Program-made: the position numbers and the translations under genes | Notes under the pieces: model-generated | Seen by the model: only the letters and a program-made list of their open reading frames with translations | What the model was told of the DNA's origin: nothing | The model's database searches: none | NCBI RefSeq assembly: GCF_016406145.1 | Contig: NZ_CP066306.1 | Coordinates: 992,001 to 1,056,000 of the forward strand | DNA from: Pseudomonas putida | Lineage (GTDB): Bacteria; Pseudomonadota; Gammaproteobacteria; Pseudomonadales; Pseudomonadaceae | Reading direction: 5' to 3' | DNA: 64,000 bases | In this document: piece after piece, positions 45,726 through 61,539 of the stretch | Layout: every line of letters begins with the position of its first letter | Position numbering within the stretch: position 1 is the stretch's first letter

Positions 45726-46936
45726 TCTTCGGCATCCTCAAGCCGTATCCGTCGCCGCTTATCAGCGGCCGTGGCATCGACCTCGACTTCGCCTTCCTGG
45801 CCGGCTGCCTGGCGCTGCTTGGCCTGGGCCTGGTGATGATCACCTCGGCGTCGTCGGAAGTGGCCGCAGTACAGTCAGGCAACCCGCTGTACCACATGTT
45901 CCGCCATCTGGTTTACGTGGCCATTGGCTTGGTCGCATGTGGTGCGACCCTGTTGGTGCCGATCGCCACGTGGCAACGAATGGGCTTCATGATGCTGATT
46001 GGCGCCTTCGGTCTGCTGGTACTGGTGCTGGTGCCTGGTATCGGTCGTGAAGTGAACGGCTCGATGCGCTGGATCGGCTTCAGCTTCTTCAACGTCCAGC
46101 CTTCGGAGATCGCCAAAGTCTTCGTGGTCATTTATCTCGCTGGCTACCTGGTACGTCGGCAGACCGAAGTGCGCGAAAGCTGGATGGGCTTTTTCAAACC
46201 GTTCATCGTGCTGCTGCCAATGGCCGGCCTGCTGCTGATGGAGCCGGACTTCGGTGCCACCGTGGTCATGATGGGCGCTGCCGCAGCCATGCTGTTCCTC
46301 GGCGGAGTAGGGTTGTTCCGCTTCAGCCTGATGGTGGTGCTGGCGGTGGTCGCAGTGTTCGTGCTGGTGCAGGCGCAGCCCTACCGGATGGCGCGCCTGA
46401 TCACCTTTACCGACCCTTGGTCCGACCAGTTCGGCTCTGGCTACCAGTTGACCCAGGCATTGATCGCCTTTGGCCGCGGTGAGTGGCTGGGCGTAGGGCT
46501 GGGCAACAGTGTACAAAAGCAGTTCTACCTGCCTGAGGCGCACACTGACTTCGTGTTCTCGGTACTTGCTGAGGAGTTGGGCGTGGTTGGTTCGCTGGTG
46601 ACCATCGCGCTGTTCGTATTCGTGACCGTGCGCGCCCTCTACATCGGCCTGTGGGCCGAGAAGGCCAAGCAGTACTTTGCCGCCTACATGGCATTTGGCC
46701 TGGCGTTCCTGTGGATTGGCCAGTTCCTGATCAACATTGGCGTGAACGTCGGCTTGCTGCCGACCAAGGGCCTGACCTTGCCTTTCCTCAGCTACGGGGG
46801 CAGTTCCCTGGTGATCTGCTGTGCCTGCGTCGGCTTGTTGCTGCGTATCGAATGGGAAAGCCGCACGCACCTGGGCAGCGAGGAACACGAATTCAGCGAA
46901 AGCGATTTTGCCGAGGAGACCAGTCATGGCCGCTGA
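45722..46936 (+). CDS. ftsW: Septal peptidoglycan glycosyltransferase FtsW
   Basis: The 404-residue SEDS-family polymerase has about ten membrane spans. Typical blocks are REVNGSMRWIGFSFFNVQPSEIAK (shortened here as NGSMRWI and QPSEIAK), MEPDFGATVVM, GYQLTQALIAFGRGEW with the key Glu-Trp region, TDFVFSVLAEELG, and LPFLSYGGSSL. It polymerises lipid II at the septum with FtsI. The N-terminus, including a cytoplasmic tail of about 20 residues, is normal. MurG overlaps its end by 11 bp. Confidence 0.95.
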   Translation: MIFGILKPYPSPLISGRGIDLDFAFLAGCLALLGLGLVMITSASSEVAAVQSGNPLYHMFRHLVYVAIGLVACGATLLVPIATWQRMGFMMLIGAFGLLVLVLVPGIGREVNGSMRWIGFSFFNVQPSEIAKVFVVIYLAGYLVRRQTEVRESWMGFFKPFIVLLPMAGLLLMEPDFGATVVMMGAAAAMLFLGGVGLFRFSLMVVLAVVAVFVLVQAQPYRMARLITFTDPWSDQFGSGYQLTQALIAFGRGEWLGVGLGNSVQKQFYLPEAHTDFVFSVLAEELGVVGSLVTIALFVFVTVRALYIGLWAEKAKQYFAAYMAFGLAFLWIGQFLINIGVNVGLLPTKGLTLPFLSYGGSSLVICCACVGLLLRIEWESRTHLGSEEHEFSESDFAEETSHGR

Positions 46937-47997
46937 CGGCAAGAACGTACTGATCATGGCGGGAGGTACCGGAGGCCATGTGTTCCCGGCCCTGGCCTGC
47001 GCACGCGAGTTCCAGGCGCGCGGCTATACCGTGCACTGGCTGGGCACCCCCCGTGGCATCGAGAATGAGCTGGTGCCCCAGGCCGGCCTTTCGCTGCACC
47101 TGATCCAGGTCAGCGGCTTGCGTGGCAAGGGCAAGCTGTCGCTGCTCAAGGCGCCGTTCACCCTGGTCAAGGCCGTGCTTCAGGCGCGTCGTATCATTGG
47201 CCAGCTCAAGCCGGTCTGCGTGATCGGCTTCGGTGGCTATGTGACCGGCCCTGGCGGCGTCGCAGCGCGCCTGTGCGGTGTGCCACTGGTGATTCACGAA
47301 CAGAACGCCCGCGCCGGTACCGCCAATCGCTTGCTGGTGCCGTTGTCTGCGCGTGTTTGCGAGGCGTTCCCAGGCACGTTTGAAGCCGGCGAGAAGCTGC
47401 GTACCACCGGCAATCCGGTGCGCCCTGAGCTGTTCATGGACGCGCAGCGTGCGCCCTTGGGCGAGCGCCGTGCCCGCCTGTTGGTCATGGGTGGCAGCCT
47501 GGGTGCGGAACCATTGAACAAATTGTTGCCTAAGGCCCTGTCCGAGGTGCCCGCTGACCTGCGGCCCGAGGTGTTCCATCAGGCCGGCAAACACCACGCG
47601 CCGATCACCGCCGAGCGTTATCAAGAGGCGGGTGTCGAGGCTCAGGTAGAGCCGTTCATCAAGGACATGGCCCACGCCTACGGCTGGGCCGACCTGGTGG
47701 TGTGCCGGGCCGGTGCCCTGACCGTCAGCGAGCTCGCGGCGGCCGGCCTGCCTTCGATGCTGGTGCCTCTGCCCCATGCCATCGACGACCACCAGACCCA
47801 TAACGCCCAATATCTGGCTCGGGAAGGCGCCGCCTTCCTCATGCCACAAGCGACAACTGGCGCAGCGCAACTCGCTGAACGCCTGAACGAGGTGCTGATG
47901 CAACCCGAGAAACTCAACACCATGGCACGCACCGCACGGCGCCTTGCCAAACCTTCCGCAACCAGCACCGTGGTCGATATCTGCCTGGAGGTGGCCC

Positions 47998-48005
<8 letters not shown>
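46926..48005 (+). CDS. murG: UDP-GlcNAc:lipid I N-acetylglucosaminyltransferase MurG
   Basis: MurG makes lipid II at the inner face of the membrane. The 359-residue GT28 protein has the Gly-rich N-terminal loop [48 protein letters not shown] and the UDP-GlcNAc site [18 protein letters not shown]. The ATG at 46926 lies inside the end of ftsW. Its end overlaps murC by 8 bp. Confidence 0.97.
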
Positions 48006-50399
<2,394 letters not shown>

Positions 50400-50405
50400 C
50401 CCACC

Positions 50406-51275
50406 ATGCAAGGCGCAATGATACGTCAGCAGCAACCCGTTACCGGCCGTAGCAAGCCGGTGCCACGTGGTGCCAGCCGACTGGTGGCCGACGAGCCCGT
50501 ATCGGCGCGCCTGCCGCGGCCCAGCCTTGGCGGCCTCAAGCGCCTGCTGTGGCCGGTGCTGCTGGTGGCCGCAGGTTTTGGCGCCTACGAGGGCGCCATT
50601 CGCCTGATGCCCTACGCCGACCGGCCGATTACCAAGATCGACGTGCAGGGCGACCTCAGTTACATCAGTCAGCAGTCGGTGCAGCAGCGGATCGCGCCGT
50701 ACGTGGCAGCGAGCTTCTTCAGCGTCGACCTCACGGCGATGCGAGCTGAGCTCGAGCAGATGCCATGGATCGCCCATGCCGAAGTACGCCGGGTTTGGCC
50801 GGACGAGGTGGTAATTCGCCTGGAAGAACAGTTGCCGGTCGCACGCTGGGGTGAGGAAGCCTTGCTCAACAACCAGGGCCAGGCCTTCACCCCGCGCGAG
50901 CTGGCCAACTATGAGCATCTGCCGCAGTTGGCCGGGCCGCAGCGTGCCCAGCAGCAAGTCATGCAGCAGTATCAGGTATTGAGCCAGATGCTGCGCCCCT
51001 TGGGCTTTTCCATCGCTCGCCTGGAGCTGCGCGAGCGTGGCAGCTGGTTCCTGACCACCGGTGCCGGCAGCACCGGGCAGGGCGTCGAGCTGCTGCTGGG
51101 GCGCGATCATCTGGTGGAGAAGATGCGCCGTTTCATTGCCATTTACGACAAGACACTCAAAGAGCAGATCACCAACATCGCCCGCATTGATCTGCGTTAT
51201 TCCAACGGACTTGCCGTTGGTTGGCGGGAACCGAACGCACCGACGACGGCCCAACCCGCCGTTGCGAAGAATTAG
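50406..51275 (+). CDS. ftsQ: Cell division protein FtsQ
   Basis: The 289-residue bitopic protein has a positively charged cytoplasmic tail, one membrane span ([15 protein letters not shown]), a POTRA domain ([20 protein letters not shown] onward, about 78-145) and the beta domain that binds FtsB-FtsL. The long cytoplasmic N-terminus, about 55 residues, is usual for Pseudomonas FtsQ. FtsA begins 14 bp after the stop. Confidence 0.94.
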   Translation: MQGAMIRQQQPVTGRSKPVPRGASRLVADEPVSARLPRPSLGGLKRLLWPVLLVAAGFGAYEGAIRLMPYADRPITKIDVQGDLSYISQQSVQQRIAPYVAASFFSVDLTAMRAELEQMPWIAHAEVRRVWPDEVVIRLEEQLPVARWGEEALLNNQGQAFTPRELANYEHLPQLAGPQRAQQQVMQQYQVLSQMLRPLGFSIARLELRERGSWFLTTGAGSTGQGVELLLGRDHLVEKMRRFIAIYDKTLKEQITNIARIDLRYSNGLAVGWREPNAPTTAQPAVAKN

Positions 51276-51289
51276 AGAGAGGCAGGACC

Positions 51290-52546
51290 ATGGCAAACGC
51301 GCATAGCGGCAAAATGATCGTCGGGCTGGACATTGGCACCTCCAAGGTGGTGGCGCTGGTCGGTGAAGTTGGCGAAGACGGTACCCTGGAGATCGTCGGG
51401 ATCGGTACTCACCCTTCCCGCGGCCTGAAGAAGGGCGTGGTGGTGAACATCGAGTCCACCGTGCAGTCGATCCAGCGCGCTGTGGAAGAAGCGCAGCTGA
51501 TGGCTGGCTGCCGCATCCACTCGGCGTTCGTCGGCGTGGCCGGCAACCATATCCGCAGCCTGAACTCCCACGGCATCGTCGCCATTCGCGACCGCGAGGT
51601 CAGCCTTGCCGACCTCGAACGTGTGCTTGACGCTGCCCAGGCCGTGGCCATTCCGGCTGACCAGCGCGTGCTGCACACCCTGCCGCAAGACTACGTGATC
51701 GATAACCAGGAAGGTGTGCGCGAGCCGCTGGGCATGTCTGGTGTGCGCCTGGAAGCCAAGGTTCACGTGGTCACCTGCGCGGTCAACGCTGCGCAGAACA
51801 TCGAGAAGTGCGTGCGCCGTTGTGGTCTGGAAATCGACGACATCATCCTCGAACAACTGGCGTCGGCCTACTCGGTGCTGACCGACGATGAGAAAGAGCT
51901 CGGCGTGTGCCTGGTCGACATCGGCGGCGGCACCACCGACATCGCCATCTTCACCGAGGGCGCGATCCGTCACACTGCGGTCATTCCGATTGCCGGCGAC
52001 CAGGTCACCAACGACATCGCCATGGCCCTGCGTACACCCACCCAGTACGCCGAAGAAATCAAGATCCGTTACGCCTGCGCCTTGGCCAAACTGGCCGGCG
52101 CCGGCGAGACCATCAAGGTACCGAGCGTGGGCGACCGCCCACCGCGCGAACTGTCGCGCCAGGCCTTGGCTGAGGTCGTGGAGCCCCGTTACGACGAGCT
52201 TTTCACGCTGATCCAGGCCGAGCTGCGCCGCAGCGGCTACGAGGACCTAGTGCCGGCCGGCATCGTCCTCACCGGCGGCACCGCGAAGATGGAAGGCGCC
52301 GTGGAACTGGCCGAGGAAATTTTCCACATGCCGGTACGCCTGGGCGTACCGCACAGCGTTCGGGGGTTGAGCGACGTGGTGCGCAACCCGATCTATTCCA
52401 CCGGCGTGGGCTTGCTCGCTTACGGCCTGCAGAAGCAGTCCGAAGACTTGCCCCTGACCGGTAACAGCAGCAGCAACAGCTATGGCGATGAACCGAAGGC
52501 CCCAGTGCTTGAGCGCTTCAAGCGGTGGGTTCAGGGCAACTTCTAA
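51290..52546 (+). CDS. ftsA: Cell division protein FtsA
   Basis: The 418-residue actin-like protein tethers FtsZ to the membrane. It has the phosphate-1 loop VGLDIGTSKVVALVGE, phosphate-2 CLVDIGGGTTDIAIF and adenosine motif VLTGGTAKMEGA. The C-terminal amphipathic membrane helix is ERFKRWVQGNF. AGAGAGGCAGG precedes the ATG at 51290. Confidence 0.97.
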   Translation: MANAHSGKMIVGLDIGTSKVVALVGEVGEDGTLEIVGIGTHPSRGLKKGVVVNIESTVQSIQRAVEEAQLMAGCRIHSAFVGVAGNHIRSLNSHGIVAIRDREVSLADLERVLDAAQAVAIPADQRVLHTLPQDYVIDNQEGVREPLGMSGVRLEAKVHVVTCAVNAAQNIEKCVRRCGLEIDDIILEQLASAYSVLTDDEKELGVCLVDIGGGTTDIAIFTEGAIRHTAVIPIAGDQVTNDIAMALRTPTQYAEEIKIRYACALAKLAGAGETIKVPSVGDRPPRELSRQALAEVVEPRYDELFTLIQAELRRSGYEDLVPAGIVLTGGTAKMEGAVELAEEIFHMPVRLGVPHSVRGLSDVVRNPIYSTGVGLLAYGLQKQSEDLPLTGNSSSNSYGDEPKAPVLERFKRWVQGNF

Positions 52547-52601
52547 GTTTCAAAGCAGTAGTGGTAGGCGCGACAACTAGAGAACTGAAAGGAGAGGGAA
52601 A

Positions 52602-53798
52602 ATGTTCGAGCTCGTAGACAACGTCCCGCAAAGCCCGGTCATCAAAGTGATCGGTGTCGGCGGTGGCGGCGGCAACGCCGTCAACCACATGGTGAAAAGC
52701 AGCATCGAAGGCGTCGAGTTCATCTGCGCCAACACCGATGCTCAGGCGCTGAAAAACATCGGCGCGCGCACCATCCTGCAACTGGGTACCGGGGTCACCA
52801 AGGGCCTTGGTGCAGGTGCCAATCCGGAAGTCGGCCGTCAGGCTGCTCTGGAAGACCGTGAGCGCATCGCCGAGGTGCTGCAGGGCACCAACATGGTATT
52901 CATCACTACCGGCATGGGCGGCGGTACCGGTACCGGTGCAGCGCCGATCATCGCCGAAGTGGCGAAGGAAATGGGCATTCTCACGGTTGCCGTGGTGACC
53001 CGTCCGTTCCCGTTCGAAGGTCGCAAACGTATGCAGATCGCCGATGAAGGCATCCGCATGCTGGCCGAGAGCGTCGACTCGCTGATCACCATTCCCAACG
53101 AGAAGCTGCTGACCATCCTGGGCAAGGATGCCAGCCTGCTGTCCGCCTTTGCCAAGGCTGACGATGTACTGGCCGGTGCCGTTCGCGGTATTTCCGACAT
53201 CATCAAGCGCCCGGGCATGATCAACGTCGACTTCGCCGACGTGCGCACCGTGATGGGTGAGATGGGTATGGCGATGATGGGTACCGGTTGCGCCAGCGGC
53301 CCGAACCGTGCTCGCGAAGCCACCGAGGCGGCAATCCGCAACCCGCTGCTCGAAGACGTCAACCTGCAGGGCGCCCGCGGCATCCTGGTGAACATCACCG
53401 CAGGCCCTGACCTGTCGCTGGGCGAGTACTCCGATGTGGGTAGCATCATCGAAGCCTTCGCCTCCGACCACGCGATGGTCAAGGTCGGCACCGTGATCGA
53501 CCCGGACATGCGCGATGAGCTGCACGTGACCGTGGTGGCCACTGGCCTGGGCGCGCGCATCGAGAAACCGGTCAAGGTGGTCGACAACACCCTGCAGACA
53601 GCTCAGCAGGCGTACGAGGCTTCTAACCCTGCCCCTGTTCGTCAGGAGCAGCCAGCGGTCAACTACCGTGACCTGGAGCGTCCGACCGTGATGCGCAACC
53701 AGGCCCACGCAGGCGCTGCCGCAGCAGCTAAACTCAACCCTCAGGATGACTTGGACTACCTGGATATCCCGGCCTTCCTGCGTCGTCAGGCCGATTAA
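52602..53798 (+). CDS. ftsZ: Cell division GTPase FtsZ
   Basis: The 398-residue tubulin homologue builds the division ring. GTP motifs are GVGGGGGNAVNHM near the N-terminus and GMGGGTGTGAAP at about 103-114; NVDFADVRTVM holds the T7-type catalytic region. The conserved C-terminal peptide DYLDIPAFLRRQ, which binds FtsA and ZipA, is intact. A strong AAAGGAGAGGG ribosome site precedes the ATG. The 112-bp gap to lpxC suggests separate or additional promoter control. Confidence 0.98.
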   Translation: MFELVDNVPQSPVIKVIGVGGGGGNAVNHMVKSSIEGVEFICANTDAQALKNIGARTILQLGTGVTKGLGAGANPEVGRQAALEDRERIAEVLQGTNMVFITTGMGGGTGTGAAPIIAEVAKEMGILTVAVVTRPFPFEGRKRMQIADEGIRMLAESVDSLITIPNEKLLTILGKDASLLSAFAKADDVLAGAVRGISDIIKRPGMINVDFADVRTVMGEMGMAMMGTGCASGPNRAREATEAAIRNPLLEDVNLQGARGILVNITAGPDLSLGEYSDVGSIIEAFASDHAMVKVGTVIDPDMRDELHVTVVATGLGARIEKPVKVVDNTLQTAQQAYEASNPAPVRQEQPAVNYRDLERPTVMRNQAHAGAAAAAKLNPQDDLDYLDIPAFLRRQAD

Positions 53799-53874
53799 TG
53801 GAATTTATCAGGGGTATAAGGGTGATTGGTGTTCAGCAAAGGCCGGGTCTGTTATCATCCTCAGCCTTTGTTGA

Positions 53875-54822
<948 letters not shown>

Positions 54823-54846
54823 GTTCGAACACTCTCTCTAGTGATT

Positions 54847-54872
54847 AAGGCCACCTTCGGGTGGCCTTTTTT
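54847..54872 (+). terminator. Bidirectional terminator between lpxC and dciA
   Basis: AAGGCCACC, TTCG loop, GGTGGCCTTTTTT. It closes lpxC and probably the convergent dciA. Confidence 0.9.
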
Positions 54873-54897
54873 ATGGGTTGTTCTCAGGCCCGCAGAC

Positions 54898-55353
54898 TCA
54901 ACCCTTGCCCTTGGCGTGACTGGCCAGGCGTTCCAGTGCTTCACGCAGCTTGGGATCGGTGATGCCCTCGGCGGAACCCCGAATGCCTTCGGCGGCATTG
55001 TTGGACAGCTCGGTCATGTTGCCGCCGCGCTTGGCCGGCACCAGCGGCGGCTGCACCTTGTAAAGGATGCGCTGGAGGTTGCCGAACGCTTCCAGCGCTT
55101 GCAGCTGACGCATCAGGCGCTTCTGCTGATAGCGCAGGCGGGTGGCCCAGTGCCCGTCCGTGACCACCAGCAGCAGCGTGCCATCACGCCACGAAGCCAC
55201 GTGGCAGTGCTCGCGGGCTGCCGGTTGCAACTGGCTTTCGAGCAGGCGCTGCAGGTGCGCCAGGCGTTCGGCCTGATTCAGCAACAGGCGCAGCGGGCGC
55301 ACTTGGCGCAGTAGCGCAGAAGGCGGCTGGGCGGGGGAGGGTTTGTAGGCCAT
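54898..55353 (-). CDS. dciA: DciA-like protein (DUF721), replicative helicase loader
   Basis: The product belongs to DUF721, whose member DciA helps load the DnaB helicase in bacteria without DnaC. The recognisable core is LLNQAERLAHLQRLLES, the CHVASWRDGTLLLVV strand and the LRYQQKRLMRQL helix. I place the start at the ATG 55353 (MAYKPSPAQ, 151 residues) by likeness to other Pseudomonas copies; ATGs at 55365 and 55425 are in frame but none has a strong ribosome site. Its place before secA is conserved. Confidence 0.8.
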   Translation of the reverse strand: MAYKPSPAQPPSALLRQVRPLRLLLNQAERLAHLQRLLESQLQPAAREHCHVASWRDGTLLLVVTDGHWATRLRYQQKRLMRQLQALEAFGNLQRILYKVQPPLVPAKRGGNMTELSNNAAEGIRGSAEGITDPKLREALERLASHAKGKG

Positions 55354-55664
55354 GGGGGGTCGCATGAGGTTACAAGATTGGCATTCTAACACCTCTATCG
55401 GCCTCACTACCGGCTTCAGGGACATCGCCCACAGGCAGGATACGAGTCATTCTCGATACGTTTCATGATGCTCCGGGTTGAACTCCGCGAAAATGCCCTT
55501 ATCTTAGAAACGCCCCCGCCAAAGCGCTGTGCCAGCATCGTGGAAATCCACCACTTTCCTCACCATCGTTTCCGGGTAGAATGCTCGTTCGCATGCGGCC
55601 CAAGGGCTGCACGGGCGACTCATGGGGCCGCCCTCCATCCCTACGTGTGGAAGATCCTGCCGAT
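55354..55664. other. dciA-secA divergent intergenic region with secA leader
   Basis: TAGAAT at 55577 could be a secA -10 (weak -35 at 55554). Downstream, GCGGCCC (55597-55603) can pair with GGGCCGC (55625-55631) in the leader, ending 33 nt before the secA start. No secM-like gene with an arrest sequence (FxxxxWIxxxxGIRAGP) was seen; the 72-codon frame at 55465 lacks one. Confidence 0.5.
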
Positions 55665-58400
<2,736 letters not shown>

Positions 58401-58425
58401 TCTGAACTGACGTTTGTAAAAGCCT

Positions 58426-58547
58426 GGGGCCGCATTGCGGCCCTTTCCCGACCCAAGGCCGCTCCCACAGATACCGCGCTCGTCTACAGGCTCGCGCGGT
58501 CCCTGTAGGAGCGGCCTTGTGCCGCGAATGGGGCGCGAAGCGGCCCC
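58426..58547. repeat. REPIN between secA and argJ
   Basis: Inverted pair: left copy (58426-58470) ends GGCCGCTCCCACAG, right copy (58503-58547) begins CTGTAGGAGCGGCCTTGTG and ends in a GGGGCGCGAAGCGGCCCC-type hairpin. Confidence 0.85.
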
Positions 58548-58589
58548 GCCCTTCCCTCATCTCTTCACCGTTTTTCTAGGAGCGCTCTA

Positions 58590-59807
58590 ATGGCTGTTGG
58601 TCTTGGTCCTTTGCCCACCCTGCACCCGGTTCCGGGTTTTGAACTCGGCATCGCTTCTGCCGGCATCAAGCGCCCAGGGCGCAAGGATGTAGTGGTCATG
58701 CGCTGCGCCGAAGGCTCTAGCGTGGCAGGCGTATTCACCCTCAACGCCTTTTGCGCAGCACCGGTGATCCTCTCCAAGCAGCGCGTTCAGGGCACCGTGC
58801 GTTACCTGCTGACCAACACTGGCAACGCCAACGCGGGCACCGGCGCGCCGGGGCTGGCCGCCGCTGAGCGCACCTGTGCCAAGCTGGCGGAACTGGCCGG
58901 CGTGCCGGCCGACTCGGTGTTGCCATTCTCCACTGGTGTGATCGGTGAACCGCTGCCGGTCGAGAAGATCGAAGGCGCTCTGCAGGCCGCTTTGGACAAC
59001 CTGTCGGAAAACAACTGGGCTGAAGCCGCTACCGGCATCATGACCACCGACACACTGCCCAAGGGCGCCAGCCGGCAGTTCCAGCACGAAGGCGTGACCG
59101 TCACCGTTACCGGCATCAGCAAAGGCGCCGGCATGATCCGCCCGAACATGGCCACCATGCTCGGCTACATTGCTACCGACGCCAAAGTCGCTCCGGCCGT
59201 GCTCAAGGACCTGATGCTCGACGGCGCCAACAAGTCGTTCAACCGCATTACCATCGATGGCGACACCTCGACCAACGACTGCTGCATGCTGATCGCCACC
59301 GGCAAAGCGGGCCTGCCGGAAGTCACCGAGGCCAGCGGCGCGCTGTTCGAAGCGCTGAAAAAGGCGGTGTTCGAAGTGTGCATGGAAGTGGCCCAGGCCA
59401 TCGTCCGCGACGGCGAAGGCGCTACCAAGTTCGTGACCGTGCAGGTCAATGGCGGTGGCAACCATCAGGAGTGCCTGGATGTCGGTTACGCTGTCGCTCA
59501 CTCGCCTCTGATCAAGACCGCGCTGTTCGCCTCAGACCCGAACTGGGGCCGTATCCTTGCTGCCGTAGGGCGCGCAGGGGTGCCTGCGCTGGATGTCAGC
59601 CTGATCGACGTGTACCTCGACAATGTGTGTATCGCCAGCAAAGGTGGCCGCAGCCCGAGTTATACCGAAGAGCAGGGCTCGGCAGTGATGGCTCAGGAGG
59701 AGATCACCATCCGTATCGAACTGGGCCGTGGCCAGTGCAGCGAAACCATCTGGACCACCGACCTGTCCCACGAATACGTGAAAATCAACGCCGAATACCG
59801 TACCTGA
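58590..59807 (+). CDS. argJ: Bifunctional glutamate N-acetyltransferase/amino-acid acetyltransferase ArgJ
   Basis: ArgJ moves the acetyl group from N-acetylornithine to glutamate in the cyclic arginine pathway. The 405-residue precursor is cut between Ala188 and Thr189 in MATMLGY; Thr189 is the nucleophile. Other motifs are [30 protein letters not shown] and [18 protein letters not shown] precedes the ATG. Confidence 0.96.
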   Translation: MAVGLGPLPTLHPVPGFELGIASAGIKRPGRKDVVVMRCAEGSSVAGVFTLNAFCAAPVILSKQRVQGTVRYLLTNTGNANAGTGAPGLAAAERTCAKLAELAGVPADSVLPFSTGVIGEPLPVEKIEGALQAALDNLSENNWAEAATGIMTTDTLPKGASRQFQHEGVTVTVTGISKGAGMIRPNMATMLGYIATDAKVAPAVLKDLMLDGANKSFNRITIDGDTSTNDCCMLIATGKAGLPEVTEASGALFEALKKAVFEVCMEVAQAIVRDGEGATKFVTVQVNGGGNHQECLDVGYAVAHSPLIKTALFASDPNWGRILAAVGRAGVPALDVSLIDVYLDNVCIASKGGRSPSYTEEQGSAVMAQEEITIRIELGRGQCSETIWTTDLSHEYVKINAEYRT

Positions 59808-59850
59808 TCCAATGGCCTAATCGCCGAAAAGCCTGCTCGCAGCCATCTGT

Positions 59851-59889
59851 GTGAGCCGGCTTGCCGGCGATGGGCTGCACAGCAGCCCC
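59851..59889 (+). repeat. Single REP element between argJ and the GST gene
   Basis: GTGAGCCGGCTTGCCGGCGA is followed by TGGGCTGCACAGCAGCCC, the same type as the right arm between moaE and rhlB. No inverted partner is seen. Confidence 0.8.
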
Positions 59890-59926
59890 AAGGCCACCGA
59901 CATTGTCACATCATCGGAGCCGACCC

Positions 59927-60559
59927 ATGAGCTATCACCTGATCATCGGCGACAAGCTGTATTCTTCCTGGTCGCTACGCGGCGCCCTGGCCCTTGAGCT
60001 GGCTGGCGTTCCCTATGAAGAAACCCTGATCAAACTCAAGCAGCCCGACACCCGTCAGCGCCTTCTCGCATTCTCCTCCACCGGCAAGGTGCCGCTGCTC
60101 AAGACCGAGCACGGGGTTATCGCCGACTCCCTGGCCATCGCTGAATACCTTAACGAGCGCCACCCCGAGGCCCACCTGTGGCCTGTCGATGTTGCAGCCC
60201 GTGCCCAGGCCCGCTCGGCCTGCGCGCAGATGCACAGCGGTTTCTTCGCCCTGCGTGGCGCCATGCCGTTCGATCTGTCCCGGGACGAGGCGCTGGAAAA
60301 CATCCCGCTGGATGTGCAGGTGGATATCGACCGTATCGTCGCGCTATGGTCCGAATGCCGTCTGGTGGCCAAGGACAGCGGTCCGTTCCTGTTCGGCAAG
60401 CCGACCCTGGTCGATGCCTTCTTTGCCCCGGTTGCCGTGCGCCTGCGTACTTACCGTGTAGAGGTGCCAGCGCAGGCTGCGAGCTATATCGAAACCATTT
60501 ACCAATGGCCGGCCTTCAAGGCCTGGCAGCAAGCAGGCCTGGCGGAGCGTGAAGGGTGA
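59927..60559 (+). CDS. Glutathione S-transferase family protein
   Basis: The 210-residue protein has a thioredoxin-like N-domain with GDKLYSSWSLRGALALE (Ser region), TGKVPLLKTEHGVIADSLAI (cis-Pro, Asp-Ser glutathione-binding) and an alpha-helical C-domain. SSWSLR near residue 13 suggests a beta- or zeta-like subclass, but the substrate is unknown. The ATG at 59927 is preferred over 59861 because the latter lies inside the REP. Its stop overlaps the Nudix gene start. Confidence 0.88.
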   Translation: MSYHLIIGDKLYSSWSLRGALALELAGVPYEETLIKLKQPDTRQRLLAFSSTGKVPLLKTEHGVIADSLAIAEYLNERHPEAHLWPVDVAARAQARSACAQMHSGFFALRGAMPFDLSRDEALENIPLDVQVDIDRIVALWSECRLVAKDSGPFLFGKPTLVDAFFAPVAVRLRTYRVEVPAQAASYIETIYQWPAFKAWQQAGLAEREG

Positions 60560-61500
60560 AACGGATTCATGTAGCAGCAGCGGTCATTCGCGGTACAGAC
60601 GGCCGTATCCTCATTGCCCGACGGGCCGACAGCCAGCATCAGGGTGGCCTGTGGGAATTCCCTGGCGGCAAGGTGGAGGAGGGCGAAAGCGTCGAAGCGG
60701 CGCTGGCTAGGGAGCTTCGCGAAGAGCTGGGTATCGAAGTGACCCGTTCACGGGCGCTGATCAAGGTCAGCCACGACTACCCGGACAAACAGGTGTTGCT
60801 CGATGTCCGTGAGGTCGAAGCGTTCGCCGGTGAGCCCCACGGCGCTGAAGGCCAGCCGCTGGCCTGGGTGTCGCCGAGGGACTTGCCACAGTATGAGTTC
60901 CCCGAGGCCAACAAGCCGATCGTGGCCGCCGCGCGCCTGCCTGATCAGTACCTGATCACCCCGGAGGGCCTGGACGTGCCCGAGATGCTCAAGGGCATCC
61001 AGAGGGCTGTCGCCGGCGGCATCCGCCTGATCCAGTTGCGCGCGCCGGACATGTACGATCCCAAGTACCGCGATGTGGCGGTGGATGCGGTGGGGCTATG
61101 TGCGGGCAAGGCACAGTTGATGCTAAAGGGGCCGCTGGAGTGGTTGGGCGACTTCCCCGCAGCAGGCTGGCACCTGACGGCTGCGCAACTGCGCAAATAC
61201 GCCGCCAAGGGCCGGCCTTTCCCTAAAGATCGTTGGCTGGCAGCGTCCTGTCACAGTGCTGAAGAGCTGGCACTGGCTGAGCAGATGGGCGTGGATTTCG
61301 TGACGCTCTCGCCAGTGCAACTGACGCAGACGCATCCTGAGGCCTCGCCGCTGGGTTGGGATGAGGCACAGCGCTTGATTGCCGGGTTCGGCAAGCCGGT
61401 GTTCCTGCTCGGTGGCATTGGGCCAGACGAGCGTGAGCGTGCTTGGAAAGCCGGGGCGCAAGGTGTTGCCGGGATTCGGGCCTTTTGGCCTGAGGCCTGA
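60556..61500 (+). CDS. Nudix hydrolase (MutT-like) fused to thiamine-phosphate-synthase-like (TenI/ThiE) domain
   Basis: The 314-residue protein has an N-terminal Nudix domain with the box GGKVEEGESVEAALARELRE followed by ELGI, matching GX5EX7REUXEEXGU (about 37-60). It acts on oxidised nucleotides in the MutT group. The C-terminal half (about 135-314) is a TenI/ThiE-like barrel (GGIRLIQLRAPDM, LGGIGPDE, GVAGIRAFW). Many ThiE catalytic residues are not obvious, so the C-domain may not make thiamine phosphate. The GTG start overlaps the GST stop. Confidence 0.88.
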   Translation: MKRIHVAAAVIRGTDGRILIARRADSQHQGGLWEFPGGKVEEGESVEAALARELREELGIEVTRSRALIKVSHDYPDKQVLLDVREVEAFAGEPHGAEGQPLAWVSPRDLPQYEFPEANKPIVAAARLPDQYLITPEGLDVPEMLKGIQRAVAGGIRLIQLRAPDMYDPKYRDVAVDAVGLCAGKAQLMLKGPLEWLGDFPAAGWHLTAAQLRKYAAKGRPFPKDRWLAASCHSAEELALAEQMGVDFVTLSPVQLTQTHPEASPLGWDEAQRLIAGFGKPVFLLGGIGPDERERAWKAGAQGVAGIRAFWPEA

Positions 61501-61539
61501 CGCGGCTGTCGGAGGGGGCTGCCAAGCAGCCCCTTGCGG

